Of a stretch of DNA of 64,000 nt, positions 49,611 to 59,868 are shown one piece after another. The stretch comes from JAPLJM01 sp963708515 (GTDB taxonomy: Bacteria; Desulfobacterota; Syntrophia; Syntrophales; Fen-1087): the NCBI GenBank assembly GCA_963708515.1, contig CAVPSX010000018.1, forward strand, positions 62,001 to 126,000. Direction: 5' to 3'. Within the stretch, counting starts at the first letter, position 1, and each line of letters opens with the position of its first letter. The notes under the pieces are model-generated. The model was not told the origin of the DNA. It searched no databases and saw only the letters and a program-made list of their open reading frames with translations. A program made the position numbers and the translations under genes.

Positions 49611-50048
49611 TTAAAGGATTTCAATGACGACGGGCGTGTTATTGACCAGATTATCCGAAACCGGGCATCGGCTCTCTACTTCTTTAATAAAATCCTCTTT
49701 TTCCTGCTTGGTCATGTCCGCGTCAATATGGAGCATCACTTTGATGCCCGCAAATCCGGCCCGGTTTTCCTTGCTCTTGCCCAGCAGTGTCTCCAGATCG
49801 AACGCGCCTTCCACTTTCATGTCCATGCCCTTGAGCGGGATCCGCTTCTGCATGGCGACGATTCTGGCGACAGTGCCGATGCAGCCGGCAAGCGACGCGA
49901 AAAGATACTCCAGCGGACTGGGTCCTGCATCCGTCCCACCACCTGCCTTCGGCTGGTCAACAACAATAAGGTGTTCTCCTGCTTTCACTTCAATCTTGAA
50001 CTTTTCGTCCAACTTCGCCTCTACGCTGATTGTCTTCATTTTTGCCAT
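49611..50048 (-). CDS. OsmC-family protein
   Basis: 145 residues, OsmC/Ohr fold. The two redox cysteines lie in FASLAGCIGTVARI and ESRCPVSDNL. These proteins reduce organic peroxides or are uncharacterised thiol proteins. GGGAGG lies upstream of ATG 50048. It is divergent from the ABC-F gene. Subfamily (OsmC versus YhfA-like) is not certain. Confidence 0.85.
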   Translation of the reverse strand: MAKMKTISVEAKLDEKFKIEVKAGEHLIVVDQPKAGGGTDAGPSPLEYLFASLAGCIGTVARIVAMQKRIPLKGMDMKVEGAFDLETLLGKSKENRAGFAGIKVMLHIDADMTKQEKEDFIKEVESRCPVSDNLVNNTPVVIEIL

Positions 50049-50208
50049 TGTAGCGCCTCCCGGGATGATTTTACTTCTATCGATGGATTTGATGTGGTAA
50101 TGACAGCGTCGAATGTGTACCATAAACTATCTTGTATGTCACGAAATAATGGCCGCAAATACGGGTCACGATTCCACGCGCACAACGACACATCCCGGGA
50201 TTTAGCCT

Positions 50209-52216
50209 GTGATAAGCATCAACAATATTTCTCTGTCCTTCGCCGACCGCAAGATTTTCGACGGCATTACCTGGCTGATTCCGGACAAGAGCCGGATCGG
50301 CCTCGTGGGGGATAACGGGACAGGTAAGACCACCCTGTTGAAAGCCATTTTGGGGATGGTCGATCTCGACCAGGGCGCCATCGAGATCCCGAACCGGAAA
50401 AACCGGACCATCGGGTATCTGCCCCAGGATCTGGTGGAGCTGGAACCCCTGCCCCTGCTCGACTATCTGCGCAAAAAAAGCGGTCTGGCCGGGATTGAAC
50501 AGGCCCTGAAGGACCATGAAAGCCGCATGTCGGGCTGTGACCCCGGCTCCGACGAATATCAGTCCACCCTCAAGGATTATGAAATAGCCTCAGCGCGCTT
50601 TCAGGCCCGCGAAGGCTACCGGTTCGAGGCGAAAGCCAAGCAGATTCTGAGCGGGGTCGGTTTCCGGGAAAGGGATTTCTCCAGGAACTGCACGGAATTC
50701 TCCGGCGGCTGGAAGATGCGCATTCTCATCGCCCTGATTCTGCTGTCCGCTCCGGATATCATGCTGCTGGACGAACCGACCAATCATCTCGACACGGAGA
50801 GCATGGAGTGGCTGGAAAGCTATCTGAAGGACTATCCGGGCACGATCCTGACCATTGCCCACGACCGCGTGTTTCTGGATAAAATCGTCAGCCAGATCGT
50901 AGAATTATCCAACCATCGCCTGACCATCTTCAAGGGAAATTACTCCTACTATCTCGCGGAAAAGGAGCGGCGGCTCGAAGCGCTCAAAAAGCAGATGGCC
51001 CTCCAGCGCGCAGAAATCAAAAAGACGCAGGAATTCATCGAGCGGTTCCGTTTCAAGGCCACCAAGGCGAAGCAGGTCCAGAGCCGTCTCAAGATGCTGG
51101 AACGCTTTGAGATCGTCGAACTTGAAAAAGGTGAGAAGCGGGTTCACATCCGGTTCCCGGAGGCGCCGAAAAGCGGCAGGGAGGTGGTCGCCGCGCGGAA
51201 GATTTCCAAGAACTACGGGGACCTGAATGTTTTCAGGGCGATCGATCTGACGATTCATCGCGGCGAGAAAATCGCGCTGGTCGGGATCAACGGGGCGGGG
51301 AAATCTACGCTGGCCCGGATTCTGAGCGGAACGGAAGATCCGTCTTCCGGGCAGGTCCAATACGGCCTCAATGTCAGTATGGCCTTTTTTTCCCAGGAAA
51401 GCGCCCAGAATCTGGATTACCGGCGCAGCGTCTGGGACGAGGTCCGCCTGACGGGGACGCGCAGCAACGACCAGGAAAGGCGGAATCTGCTGGGCGCTTT
51501 TCTGTTCTCCGGGGATGATGTGTATAAGGAAATTTCCGTTCTCTCGGGCGGAGAAAAGTCCCGACTGGCCCTGCTTAAAATTCTGCTGCAGGATTCCAAT
51601 CTGCTGATCCTCGATGAACCGACCAATCATCTGGACCTGAAAACAAAGGACATTTTCCAGAACGCCCTGTTGAGCTATACGGGCACGGTCATCATCGTCT
51701 CCCATGACCGTTTTTTTCTGGACCGCCTGGTCCACCGCGTGATCGAGATCCGGGACGGCCGGCGCCATGAATATCTCGGGAACTACTCTTATTTTATCCA
51801 GAAACGCAGTGAAATGGCCCAGGCCGATGCGGGCAGGCGTAAATGCCCTCCAGACAGATGACGGACCTTATCCGGCACGGGGAGATCTCCTGTCAACAAG
51901 AAAACCCTTCAAGACAAAGGAGGAGAAACGGCTCGAAGCCCAGGAACGCAACCGGCTTTCGCGCATCATGCGCGATTCGAAAAACGAACTGGCGGCGCTG
52001 GAGGGCCGCATTGCCCGCCTGGAGGCAAAAAAGGCCGAAAACGAAGCAACGCTCTGCACACCGGACATTCACAGAGAACCGCATAAAATCAAACAGTTAA
52101 ACCAGGAGCTGGCCGATATCACCCGGGAGCTTGAACCGCTTTATGCGGATTGGGACCGGATGACTGCCGAGATGGAAATCCTTTTTCGATCTCCATCTTC
52201 GCTGCAACGCGGATGA
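50209..52216 (+). pseudogene. ABC-F ATPase, C-terminal frameshift
   Basis: The first frame (50209-51861) encodes both ABC-F ATPase domains: Walker A GDNGTGKTT and GINGAGKST, signatures FSGGWKMR and LSGGEKSR, and Walker B LLDEPTNHLD and LILDEPTNHLD. ABC-F proteins act on the ribosome E site. The typical C-terminal coiled coil is found in the next frame (EEKRLEAQERNRLSRIMRDS ... IKQLNQELADITRELEPL) up to 52216. The shift falls near 51825-51845; removing one G of GCGGGCAGG restores a continuous frame. The GTG start has only a weak ribosome site. The truncated 550-residue form could still fold. Confidence 0.8.
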
Positions 52217-52462
52217 CTTCTGCGGCGACCACGACTATTCCCGGAATCAATACATCCAGTCATAACACATCTCGGAAAAGAGGTGTGCGGGGGAAACCTG
52301 CTTGAATGGTGCTTAAAAAATGCCTTGCTGACCGGTGAGCAGGCCAAAAAGTAAGCCGATCTCTTAAAAGGACGGTCGCTGACTCATCAAAATCGGTTGC
52401 ATTTATAACGTCAATTGGCTATATCTTGAACTACTTACAAGCATGGGAGCATAAAACCCGCT
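52217..52462 (+). other. Intergenic region with possible gene remnant
   Basis: A frame ending at TAA 52352 reads LGKEVCGGNLLEWCLKNALL and looks like the C-terminus of a lost protein that I cannot identify. A candidate promoter for the Crp-like gene is TTGCAT (52397-52402), 17 nt, TATATC (52420-52425). An inverted repeat CACATCTC...GAGGTGTG lies near 52266-52287. Confidence 0.35.
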
Positions 52463-53182
52463 ATGGAAAAGATTGAGAGGTTGCCTATCCGCCCGACGAT
52501 GAAAGACGAAATGGAGTTTCTCAAGAACGTCCCAATCCTATGTGGTTTGGATTTGATGGATCTCGACACGATCGCAAAAGTCGGCGTTCGAAAGAAATAC
52601 AAAAAGAGTTCGATCATTCTGTTGGAGGAGGAAGCCGGAGCAGCACTGTTTGTGATCATCTCCGGCAAAGTGAAAGTGGTGCGTATGGGCGATGATGGAC
52701 GTGAGGTCATTCTTTCGATTTTGGGAGAGGGTGACTTTTTTGGTGAGATGGCAATTCTGGATGGACTCACGCGCTCGGCAAGCGTTGTTGCGACACAGAA
52801 GTCGGAATTGTTCATGATTCACCGACGCGACTTCCTGAAACTGCTTCACGATTTTCCTTCGGTGGACATCGCCCTGTTGAAAGAGCTGACGATGCGTCTG
52901 CGCAAGGCAGATGCGCAGATCATGAGCCTTTCACTCAAAGATGCGTCGGGCAGGGTAGCGAATGTTATTTTGCAGCTCGCTGATGACATCGGCAAGATCC
53001 GGCGAGGCCGAGTGGAGATTGATGAACTTCCGATTCAACAAGACCTCGCCAATATGGCAGGGAGCTCACGCGAAACAATCTCACGCATGATTCACGCCTT
53101 CATCCGTGAAGGCTATTTGGAGTTGGAACGCGGCAAGCTCATCATCATCGATTACGAGAAGTTTAAAGCTCGGTACCTGTAG
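52463..53182 (+). CDS. Crp/Fnr-family transcription regulator
   Basis: 239 residues. Cyclic-nucleotide-type sensor domain (ISGKVKVV, ILGEGDFFGEMAILDGLTRSASV) and C-terminal winged helix with recognition helix SSRETISRMIHAF. There is no N-terminal Fnr cysteine cluster. GEMAILDG..RSASV has the phosphate-binding R-S of cAMP-responsive members. The target is unknown; rubrerythrin downstream is on the opposite strand. Confidence 0.9.
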   Translation: MEKIERLPIRPTMKDEMEFLKNVPILCGLDLMDLDTIAKVGVRKKYKKSSIILLEEEAGAALFVIISGKVKVVRMGDDGREVILSILGEGDFFGEMAILDGLTRSASVVATQKSELFMIHRRDFLKLLHDFPSVDIALLKELTMRLRKADAQIMSLSLKDASGRVANVILQLADDIGKIRRGRVEIDELPIQQDLANMAGSSRETISRMIHAFIREGYLELERGKLIIIDYEKFKARYL

Positions 53183-53278
53183 CCGTTCTTTTCTGCTCAG
53201 AACTTCAAGCACTGGTTGTGATGCAAGGCTGGTGGTCAGGCAGATGACTGCCGAGATGGAAACCGTTTTGCAGACAAC

Positions 53279-53312
53279 AAAAAACCCTCCGTGAAAACCT
53301 TCACAGAGGGCC
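53279..53312 (-). terminator. Intrinsic terminator of the rubrerythrin gene
   Basis: Arms CCCTCCGTGAA and TTCACAGAGGG pair with one mismatch around AACC; on the minus strand the stem is followed by TTTTTTG. It lies 28 bp after the stop at 53340. Confidence 0.85.
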
Positions 53313-53339
53313 TTCGGTATAAACGCTCAAGGTTAACAC

Positions 53340-53858
53340 TCAGGCGCCGTCCAGGCCTGTTTTTTCCCTGTTTCGATACCAGGAAACGGGATCGGTCATG
53401 AGCTCTTCGGCGTCCTTCAGGGATACATAATGCTCGTGCTCAATATCGGCCAGAAGATTAAAGAATGCCTTTTCTCTGGGATCCGTGCAGTCATCGCGGA
53501 GCTTGGCGTAAAAGATAGCGCCGTTTGCTTCAAAATCAATGGCCGTGCCAATGGCTTTCAGATCATCGGCGTCACCTTTGGACATCTTTGACGCCTTTTT
53601 AACCATATCCTTTAGAATCGTGGAGACATTTGTTTCCTTCACTTTCAGGGGAACGGTCTCCGGCCATTTCTGCTTTTTGCTCCAGCTTTCATTGAGTTGT
53701 TTTAATCGCTGGTAGTGTTCCAGTTCTTCCGCCGCAATCTGGGCAAACATAGCCTTCCCGGCGGGATTATCGGTCCTTTCGGCGTTCTTGAGATAGAATT
53801 CATGTTCTTTCATCTCGTTGGCAAGCGCAACCTCCAGGGCATTCAGACGGTTTTTCAT
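53340..53858 (-). CDS. Rubrerythrin-like ferritin-fold diiron protein
   Basis: 172 residues, four-helix bundle. Diiron ligands are seen as E19 in KEHEFYLKNAER, ExxH in AAEELEHYQRL, E in DFEANGAIFYAKL and ExxH in ADIEHEHYVSL. No C-terminal rubredoxin domain. Such proteins reduce peroxide or store iron in anaerobes. It is 19 bp from the enoyl-CoA hydratase gene and probably shares its transcript. Confidence 0.85.
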   Translation of the reverse strand: MKNRLNALEVALANEMKEHEFYLKNAERTDNPAGKAMFAQIAAEELEHYQRLKQLNESWSKKQKWPETVPLKVKETNVSTILKDMVKKASKMSKGDADDLKAIGTAIDFEANGAIFYAKLRDDCTDPREKAFFNLLADIEHEHYVSLKDAEELMTDPVSWYRNREKTGLDGA

Positions 53859-53877
53859 GCATAACCTCCCTTGTTAT

Positions 53878-54687
53878 TTATGAGTATTTACCGGGGAAAT
53901 TGGGTTTCCGTTTCTCTTTCTGGGCGCGAATCCCCTCGCGGGCGTCCAGGCTGGCAAAAATCGGCAGGCCGATTTCCAGTTCCTTCTTAAATGCTTCGGC
54001 CCAGGACAGATCCTGACTTTCCCGGAAGCAGCGGATGATGCCTTGAACCGCCAGGGGGCCGTTTCCGGCGATTCTTTCGGCCATTTCCATGGTCGTTTTC
54101 ATGAGATCTTCCCGCGGCACCACGCGATTCAGGAAACCCCACTCCAGCAGTGTTTTCGCGCTGAAATTATCGGCCGTGAGCAGAATCTCAAGCCCCCGGC
54201 AGGGGGTAAGCGTCCGGGGCAGGTAGATGTTCGAACCGCCCGTGGGCATGATTCCCAGGCTGGCTTCACGCATCTGAAAAACTGCGTCTTCCGAGGCAAT
54301 CCTCAGATCGGCGCCCATGATCGTCTCAAAACCGCCCGTCAGACAGTACCCGTTGATGGCGGCAAGGACGGGTTTTTTCACAATACTGGGCTTGAGCATG
54401 GCTTCGGCCACATGCGGACCGACTTTGGCCAGCCAGCGTTCTGCTTCAGTCTCCGGCTCGCGCATCCCCGTCAGGATCGGAATGGCCGTCCGCAGATCCA
54501 TTCCGGAGCAGAAAATGTCCGGCAGGCAAGAATAGAGGATGGCCACACGGATCGAATTATCCGCGTTGATATCCTGCCAGGCCAGATGCATGTCCATCAG
54601 GATCTGGGGATCCAGGGCATTTTTTTCATTCGGCCGGTTCAGTCCGACCTTTGCGATATTGCCTTCTTTTTCGTAAACTAATCCCAT
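53878..54687 (-). CDS. Enoyl-CoA hydratase/isomerase family protein
   Basis: 269 residues, crotonase fold. Oxyanion-hole regions FCSGMDLR and AAINGYCLTGGFE are present. The two catalytic glutamates are probably those in ASEDAVFQMREA and MREASLGIMPTGG. The family hydrates 2-enoyl-CoA or shifts double bonds. GGAGAAGATC precedes the ATG. Linked to rubrerythrin, not to a full beta-oxidation operon. Confidence 0.85.
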   Translation of the reverse strand: MGLVYEKEGNIAKVGLNRPNEKNALDPQILMDMHLAWQDINADNSIRVAILYSCLPDIFCSGMDLRTAIPILTGMREPETEAERWLAKVGPHVAEAMLKPSIVKKPVLAAINGYCLTGGFETIMGADLRIASEDAVFQMREASLGIMPTGGSNIYLPRTLTPCRGLEILLTADNFSAKTLLEWGFLNRVVPREDLMKTTMEMAERIAGNGPLAVQGIIRCFRESQDLSWAEAFKKELEIGLPIFASLDAREGIRAQKEKRKPNFPGKYS

Positions 54688-54747
54688 GATCTTCTCCTTC
54701 TTTCCTGGTTATGGCATTTACCGGCTCCGCCTCGTGCGGCCAGCTTT

Positions 54748-54784
54748 ATCATGAGGCATCCTAAGGATCAGGATGCCTCATGAT
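54748..54784. terminator. Perfect 14-bp hairpin after the radical SAM gene
   Basis: ATCATGAGGCATCC and GGATGCCTCATGAT pair perfectly around a 9-nt loop. It follows the stop of the minus-strand gene at 54858. There is no long U-tract, so terminator function is likely but not certain. Confidence 0.6.
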
Positions 54785-54857
54785 TCGGTCTCTAACAAAA
54801 TTATCCGCTAACCTCAAGTGAAATAAAGAACCTGGGAAGGGACAAGAAAACACGAGA

Positions 54858-56567
54858 TCAGGGGCTCCGGTCACCATACGGCGACAGGGCCTCATGATAC
54901 TCCTTCAGAAGAAAATCCCGGCCGACGCCATAATCGATAAAATCCCAGGGCAGGATTTCCATCGGATCCTTTTGACGGTAGACATAGAAATCGGGGTGGG
55001 GATTGGCGGTTTTCAGGGCACGCGGCCAGTTTCCGCCCTCCTGATGGACGCTCAGCAGGATATTGCCCACCCGCCGGTCACCCAGGGAAAGAAGCGCCTG
55101 AATATAGTTCCATTTCGGAATATCGTGAATGACATGGACTATCGGGTCGCGGCGAAACGCTTTTTCAATCAACCGGATTTTTTTCTGCACGCTCTGGATG
55201 GATTCAAGGGAACACCATTGAAAAGGCGTGGCTGCCTTCGGAATAAACTGATTCACGCTCACCGTCAACCGCCGGAAGGTTTTTTTGCCGGCCCCACGTC
55301 CGAGGGCATGCCTTTTGATAGCCTCCACAAGCCGGATCAACGATTCGATATCCGCATGCGTTTCCGTAGGCAGACCGACCATAAAGTAAAGCCGAATGTT
55401 TAAAATGCCGTGATCAACGAGCGCTGCGACAGCATCGAAAATCTGTCCTTCGCCGAAGCCCTTGCGGATGACGTCCCGAAGGCGCTGGGAACCCGCTTCC
55501 GGCGCCAGGGAAACCGTTTCTATACCGCCTTCCTTGAGCAGGGTGGACATCTCTGCGTCCAGCCGATCCAGCCGCATGGAGCCGATGGCGATCTTTCCTT
55601 CCTGACCGAGGATCTGCCGGCATATCCGCTTCAAATCCGGATGATCCGAAACGGCTGTCCCGACCAGTCCGATTTTTTTTTGCGCAGTCACTCCTCTCAG
55701 GATCGAAGCTTGCAGAACCGTCTCGCTTCTGAACCGGGCCGGCCGGTATGCAAATCCGGCGGCACAGAAGCGGCATCCCCGCTGACACCCCCGGCTGACC
55801 TCCGTCAGGTGCATCGCCCCAAGCTCCGTAGCGGCGGCGGCAATCACTTGTTCCGTCAGGAAGGCATTGATATCTTTGACCCATCTTTTTTTCAGTCGCA
55901 CCGGAAGTGCGGCATCCACCGCTTCCCGGCTGCGAATGCGCTGATCTTCATGATATACAACGCGATAAAGGTCGGGGACATAAACCCCTTCGAAGTCCCG
56001 CTGCACCGCAAACAGGGATTCCTTTCTGGACAGGCCGGAGCGGATCATGATCTTGTAGCGGCACATAAATTCCGGCAGGCTCTCTTCCGCCTCGCCCAGC
56101 AGGAAGAGATCAAAAAAATCGCACAGCGGCTCAGGGTTGAGCGTAACCGAAATCCCGCCGCCGACCATCAGGGGTTGCCGCCAGCCGCGTTCTTCGGCCA
56201 GCAGGGGAATTCCAGCCAACTCCAGCATCTTCAGGATATTCGGATAGTCGTTCTCAAAGGACACGGAAAAGGCGACGATATGGAATTCCGTCAGGCGCTT
56301 TTGTGATTCCAGGCTGAAAAGGGGGGTTGATCCCGGATCGAACATCTGCTCATCTCCGGGATCAGGAAGGAAGGCGCGTTCACAAACAACATCCTCGTCG
56401 CTGCTCAAAAGCGCGTAGATGGTTTGAAATCCCAGGTTCGACATGCCGATCCGATAGGTGTTCGGATAGGCCAGGCAAACGGCCAGCCTGTCTCCCCAGG
56501 TCCGTTTTCGGCAACCGCTTTCGCGCGATAGAAGATCGCGATATTTTTCTTTAAGCGTCCATGACAT
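54858..56567 (-). CDS. B12-binding-type radical SAM protein
   Basis: 569 residues. An N-terminal cobalamin-binding-like region (VCLAYPNTYRIGMSNLGFQT) is followed by the radical SAM motif CQRGCRFC and core elements EAGSQRLRD and YFMVGLPTET. It resembles the conserved family placed in TIGR03960 that often has a DUF2344 partner involved in tRNA or ribosome modification. It is downstream of ftsZ by 44 bp on the same strand, with no obvious link to division. Confidence 0.82.
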   Translation of the reverse strand: MSWTLKEKYRDLLSRESGCRKRTWGDRLAVCLAYPNTYRIGMSNLGFQTIYALLSSDEDVVCERAFLPDPGDEQMFDPGSTPLFSLESQKRLTEFHIVAFSVSFENDYPNILKMLELAGIPLLAEERGWRQPLMVGGGISVTLNPEPLCDFFDLFLLGEAEESLPEFMCRYKIMIRSGLSRKESLFAVQRDFEGVYVPDLYRVVYHEDQRIRSREAVDAALPVRLKKRWVKDINAFLTEQVIAAAATELGAMHLTEVSRGCQRGCRFCAAGFAYRPARFRSETVLQASILRGVTAQKKIGLVGTAVSDHPDLKRICRQILGQEGKIAIGSMRLDRLDAEMSTLLKEGGIETVSLAPEAGSQRLRDVIRKGFGEGQIFDAVAALVDHGILNIRLYFMVGLPTETHADIESLIRLVEAIKRHALGRGAGKKTFRRLTVSVNQFIPKAATPFQWCSLESIQSVQKKIRLIEKAFRRDPIVHVIHDIPKWNYIQALLSLGDRRVGNILLSVHQEGGNWPRALKTANPHPDFYVYRQKDPMEILPWDFIDYGVGRDFLLKEYHEALSPYGDRSP

Positions 56568-56611
56568 TTAAGTAATTTTTACAAAGTTGTTTCGACAAGC
56601 CTGGCCACATT

Positions 56612-57763
56612 TTAATCCGCCTGCCGTCTCAGGAATGTCGGAATTTCAAGATCAAGATTTTCGTCATCAATCGTTCCCAGTTTGACGACATTGGCGCTCT
56701 CCGCGGGTTTTTCCTTGTTCCGCAGATAGGCCGGCATCGACAGGTCTTCTCTCCGGTACCCTCCCACGCGGGCAATAGTGGGGATACCCTGCCGTTTTTG
56801 GGTTATATCTTCAAAACCTGTAGCGATAACGGTAATCCTGATCTCATCGCCCATATTCTTGTCGATGACCGTCCCGAAAATAATATTGGCGTCCTCGTGA
56901 GCCTCTTTCTGAATCAGGGATGATGCTTCATTGATTTCATGCAATGTCATATCCGGTCCGCCGGTAATGTTGAGCAGAACGCCATGAGCGCCTTGAATGG
57001 TATTGTCTTCCAGCAGTGGTGAAGAGATGGCTTTCTGCGCCGCCTCAACAGCCCGGTTTTCTCCGCTGGCGGACCCTGTCCCCATGAGGGCCATCCCCAT
57101 CCGTGACATGATGTTCTTGACGTCGGCAAAATCAAGGTTAATGAGGCCTGGGACAATAATCAGATCGGAAATGCCCTTGACGGCGTGATACAGGATATCA
57201 TCCGCCTTTTTGAAGGCATCCAGCAGGGAGAGATTCCGACCGCCCAGGCTCAGGAGCCGCTGATTGGGAACGACGATCAGGGTATCCACCGTGCACCTCA
57301 ATTCCGCAACGCCTTCTTCTGCGTGCATGTTGCGCTGCTTGCCTTCAAATTGAAAGGGCTTGGTTACCACGGCAACCGTCAATGCCCCTGCCTCCTTGGC
57401 CAGCTCTGCAACAATAGGCGCTCCTCCGGTTCCCGTCCCGCCCCCCAGGCCGGCCGTAATGAAAACCATATCGGCGCCTTCGATGTGCTGCCGCAGCAAT
57501 TCCTTCGTCTCCATCGCCGCCATTTTCCCGATATCCGGATTGGCGCCGGCGCCAAGTCCCTTGGTCACCTCCGAACCCAGCTGAATCTTGATCGGAGATG
57601 AGGATGCCCCGAGCGCCTGCGTATCCGTATTGGCCGCAATAAAATCGACGCCCTGGAGACTGTAGGCAATCATGGTGTTTACGGCATTGCCGCCCCCACC
57701 TCCAATCCCGATCACTTTAATCTTTGCCGAATACGCCCTCCCTGAATCCATCAATTCAAACAT
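56612..57763 (-). CDS. ftsZ: Cell division GTPase FtsZ
   Basis: 383 residues. GTP-binding VIGIGGGGGNAVN, AANTDTQAL and the tubulin signature GGGTGTGGAP are intact; the C-terminal conserved peptide LDLEIPTFLRRQ ends the protein and should bind FtsA. ATG 57763 with GGGGAGG is chosen; an upstream in-frame ATG overlaps ftsA. Last gene of the division cluster. Confidence 0.97.
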   Translation of the reverse strand: MFELMDSGRAYSAKIKVIGIGGGGGNAVNTMIAYSLQGVDFIAANTDTQALGASSSPIKIQLGSEVTKGLGAGANPDIGKMAAMETKELLRQHIEGADMVFITAGLGGGTGTGGAPIVAELAKEAGALTVAVVTKPFQFEGKQRNMHAEEGVAELRCTVDTLIVVPNQRLLSLGGRNLSLLDAFKKADDILYHAVKGISDLIIVPGLINLDFADVKNIMSRMGMALMGTGSASGENRAVEAAQKAISSPLLEDNTIQGAHGVLLNITGGPDMTLHEINEASSLIQKEAHEDANIIFGTVIDKNMGDEIRITVIATGFEDITQKRQGIPTIARVGGYRREDLSMPAYLRNKEKPAESANVVKLGTIDDENLDLEIPTFLRRQAD

Positions 57764-57774
57764 GGCCTCCCCCT

Positions 57775-59001
57775 TTAAAAGAATTCTAAAAACCATTTCT
57801 TGATTTTTTTAATAACATCACCAAAAAGACTGCCGCCCTTTGTCGTCAAGGCTTCCTTTGACAGGCGCCTGCTACCATACAAGATCAGCCCCACACCGGT
57901 GGCGTACATGGGGCTGTTGACCACATCGGTCAAGCCGCCAAAGCCGATCGGGCGTCCACGCCGGACAGGCATATTAAAAATCTGTTCCGCCAGCTCCGTA
58001 ATGCCTTCCAGGAGGGCGGCGCCTCCCGTGAGGACAATGCCGGCGGCCAGAATATCCTCGTAACCGGACTTCACGATTTCCTTGTAGGCCATGGTAAGGA
58101 TTTCTTCCATGCGCGGCTCGACGATCCGTCCTAAAATCTGACGGGATACCTCCCTGGGCTCCCGGCCGCCCACACTGGGCACTTCGATCGTTTCATCCTT
58201 GGGAATAAGCACACCAAAGGCGCAGCCGTATCTGACTTTGATCTTCTCCGCTTCCGTCAAAGGGGTTCTGAGCCCCGTGGCAATATCACTGGTCACGAAA
58301 TTGCCGCCGACCGGCAGCACGGCGGTATGTTTGATGCTTCCCTCCGTATAGACGGCGATATCTGTTGTTCCGCCGCCGATATCGATGAGTGCGACGCCCA
58401 GATCTTTTTCATCGTTGCTGAGCACGGCCTCACTCGTGGCGATCTGTTCGAGGACAATCTCGTTTATTTCCAGACCCACACGATTGACGGATTTGACGAT
58501 ATTCTGGATGGACGTTGCCGCCCCGGTGACGACGTGGACTTTAGCCTCCAGCCGCACACCCGACATGCCCACAGGATCGCGGATTCCGTCCTGGTCATCC
58601 ACGATGAAATTCTGCGGCAGGGTATGCAGGATCTCCCGGTCCGAGGGAATCGCAATCGCTTTGGCCGCTTCTACCGCCCTCTGCACGTCTTCCTCATCCA
58701 CTTCGCGCCCCTTGACGGCAACGATTCCCAGAGAGTTCTGCCCCTTAATGTGGCCGCCCGCGATGCCGGCGTAGACGGAGCTGATCTGGCATCCCGACAT
58801 ATGTTCTGCTTCCTCGATGGCGTGTTTGATGGCCTCGACGGTGCTGTCAATATTGACGACCACGCCCTTGCGCAAGCCCTCGGAAGGATGAGAACCAATT
58901 CCAATGATATCAATGCCCTGCGGTGTTATTTCGCCGACAATGACACAGGTCTTTGTGGTTCCCAGATCCAACCCTACAATGACATTTGATTTCCTTGCCA
59001 T
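57775..59001 (-). CDS. ftsA: Cell division protein FtsA
   Basis: 408 residues, actin-fold ATPase that anchors FtsZ. Phosphate motifs GLDLGTTKTCVIVG and LIDIGGGTTDIAVY are present, and the C-terminal amphipathic membrane-targeting helix is DVIKKIKKWFLEFF. It lies between ftsQ and ftsZ as usual. Confidence 0.96.
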   Translation of the reverse strand: MARKSNVIVGLDLGTTKTCVIVGEITPQGIDIIGIGSHPSEGLRKGVVVNIDSTVEAIKHAIEEAEHMSGCQISSVYAGIAGGHIKGQNSLGIVAVKGREVDEEDVQRAVEAAKAIAIPSDREILHTLPQNFIVDDQDGIRDPVGMSGVRLEAKVHVVTGAATSIQNIVKSVNRVGLEINEIVLEQIATSEAVLSNDEKDLGVALIDIGGGTTDIAVYTEGSIKHTAVLPVGGNFVTSDIATGLRTPLTEAEKIKVRYGCAFGVLIPKDETIEVPSVGGREPREVSRQILGRIVEPRMEEILTMAYKEIVKSGYEDILAAGIVLTGGAALLEGITELAEQIFNMPVRRGRPIGFGGLTDVVNSPMYATGVGLILYGSRRLSKEALTTKGGSLFGDVIKKIKKWFLEFF

Positions 59002-59019
59002 GAGCCTATCCGCCTTTCC

Positions 59020-59868
59020 TCATGTTCTAAAACCCTTTGCCGGCCCGCCCGGCGCTGCGGGCGCCAGGATATACCGCTTCTGGACGGTAATTTTTGTCGG
59101 GTCCGTCAAATCGATCATGACATATTTCAGGTTGACGTTTCTCTTTTCCAGATCCGTCAGCACCGGCTTGAGCCGCCTAATCTTGTTATCATAATGATCA
59201 AAACCCAGACGCAGACAAAGACCGCTGTCGGTAAAGATGGAAAATCCGAGGATTTCATCCCCGTTCACTTCGGCAATAGATTTGATGGAAAATAGTCCAT
59301 CCGCCGTTGACAGATAGTTGAACAGATCGATGGCTTTTGTGAGCAATGGCTCGTTCGGGCGGCCATCCCGGTAACAGCCGGTCAGCGCAGGGAGATCCGA
59401 TTCATCTCCCGTTTCCAGTTTCTTGAAGGCCAGACCATCCGCATCCATCAGGTAAAAACCGTCGCCCTTTTTCAAGAGCGCAATGGCCGTCCGCTCGCGC
59501 ACCTCGATCACCAGTCGTTTCGGCAGCTCCCGACCGACGAACACATCCTTTATCCAGGGACTCTTCCGGACACGATCCCGGATCGCATCGGCGTTGACCG
59601 CCAGCAGGTTCTGTGCCGGCTTCAGGTCGGCCAGGGCCAGAACATCCTTTTCCGTCAGCTCTTTTACACCCCGCACCTGCGTTTCGCGGAGGCCAAAATA
59701 GGTGGTGGTCATCGCTTGGCTGTAGCCCATAATCAGCAGCGCCGTCAGCAGCAGAATGCCTGTCAGCAGCAGCGATGCCTTAAGAACGTCCCTTAAGATT
59801 TCCCCGGAGCGCCGTTTCAGGCGATGATGACCGGCGCTGATTCTGGACTGCTGGACAGTTCCCATCAC
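59020..59868 (-). CDS. ftsQ: Cell division protein FtsQ
   Basis: 282 residues. One membrane helix at about 31-50 (ASLLLTGILLLTALLIMG), then a POTRA domain (FGLRETQVRGVKELTEKDVL) and the beta domain. It connects the septal ring with peptidoglycan synthesis. It starts directly at the murB stop. No ddl gene lies between murB and ftsQ, unlike many dcw clusters. Confidence 0.92.
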   Translation of the reverse strand: MMGTVQQSRISAGHHRLKRRSGEILRDVLKASLLLTGILLLTALLIMGYSQAMTTTYFGLRETQVRGVKELTEKDVLALADLKPAQNLLAVNADAIRDRVRKSPWIKDVFVGRELPKRLVIEVRERTAIALLKKGDGFYLMDADGLAFKKLETGDESDLPALTGCYRDGRPNEPLLTKAIDLFNYLSTADGLFSIKSIAEVNGDEILGFSIFTDSGLCLRLGFDHYDNKIRRLKPVLTDLEKRNVNLKYVMIDLTDPTKITVQKRYILAPAAPGGPAKGFRT

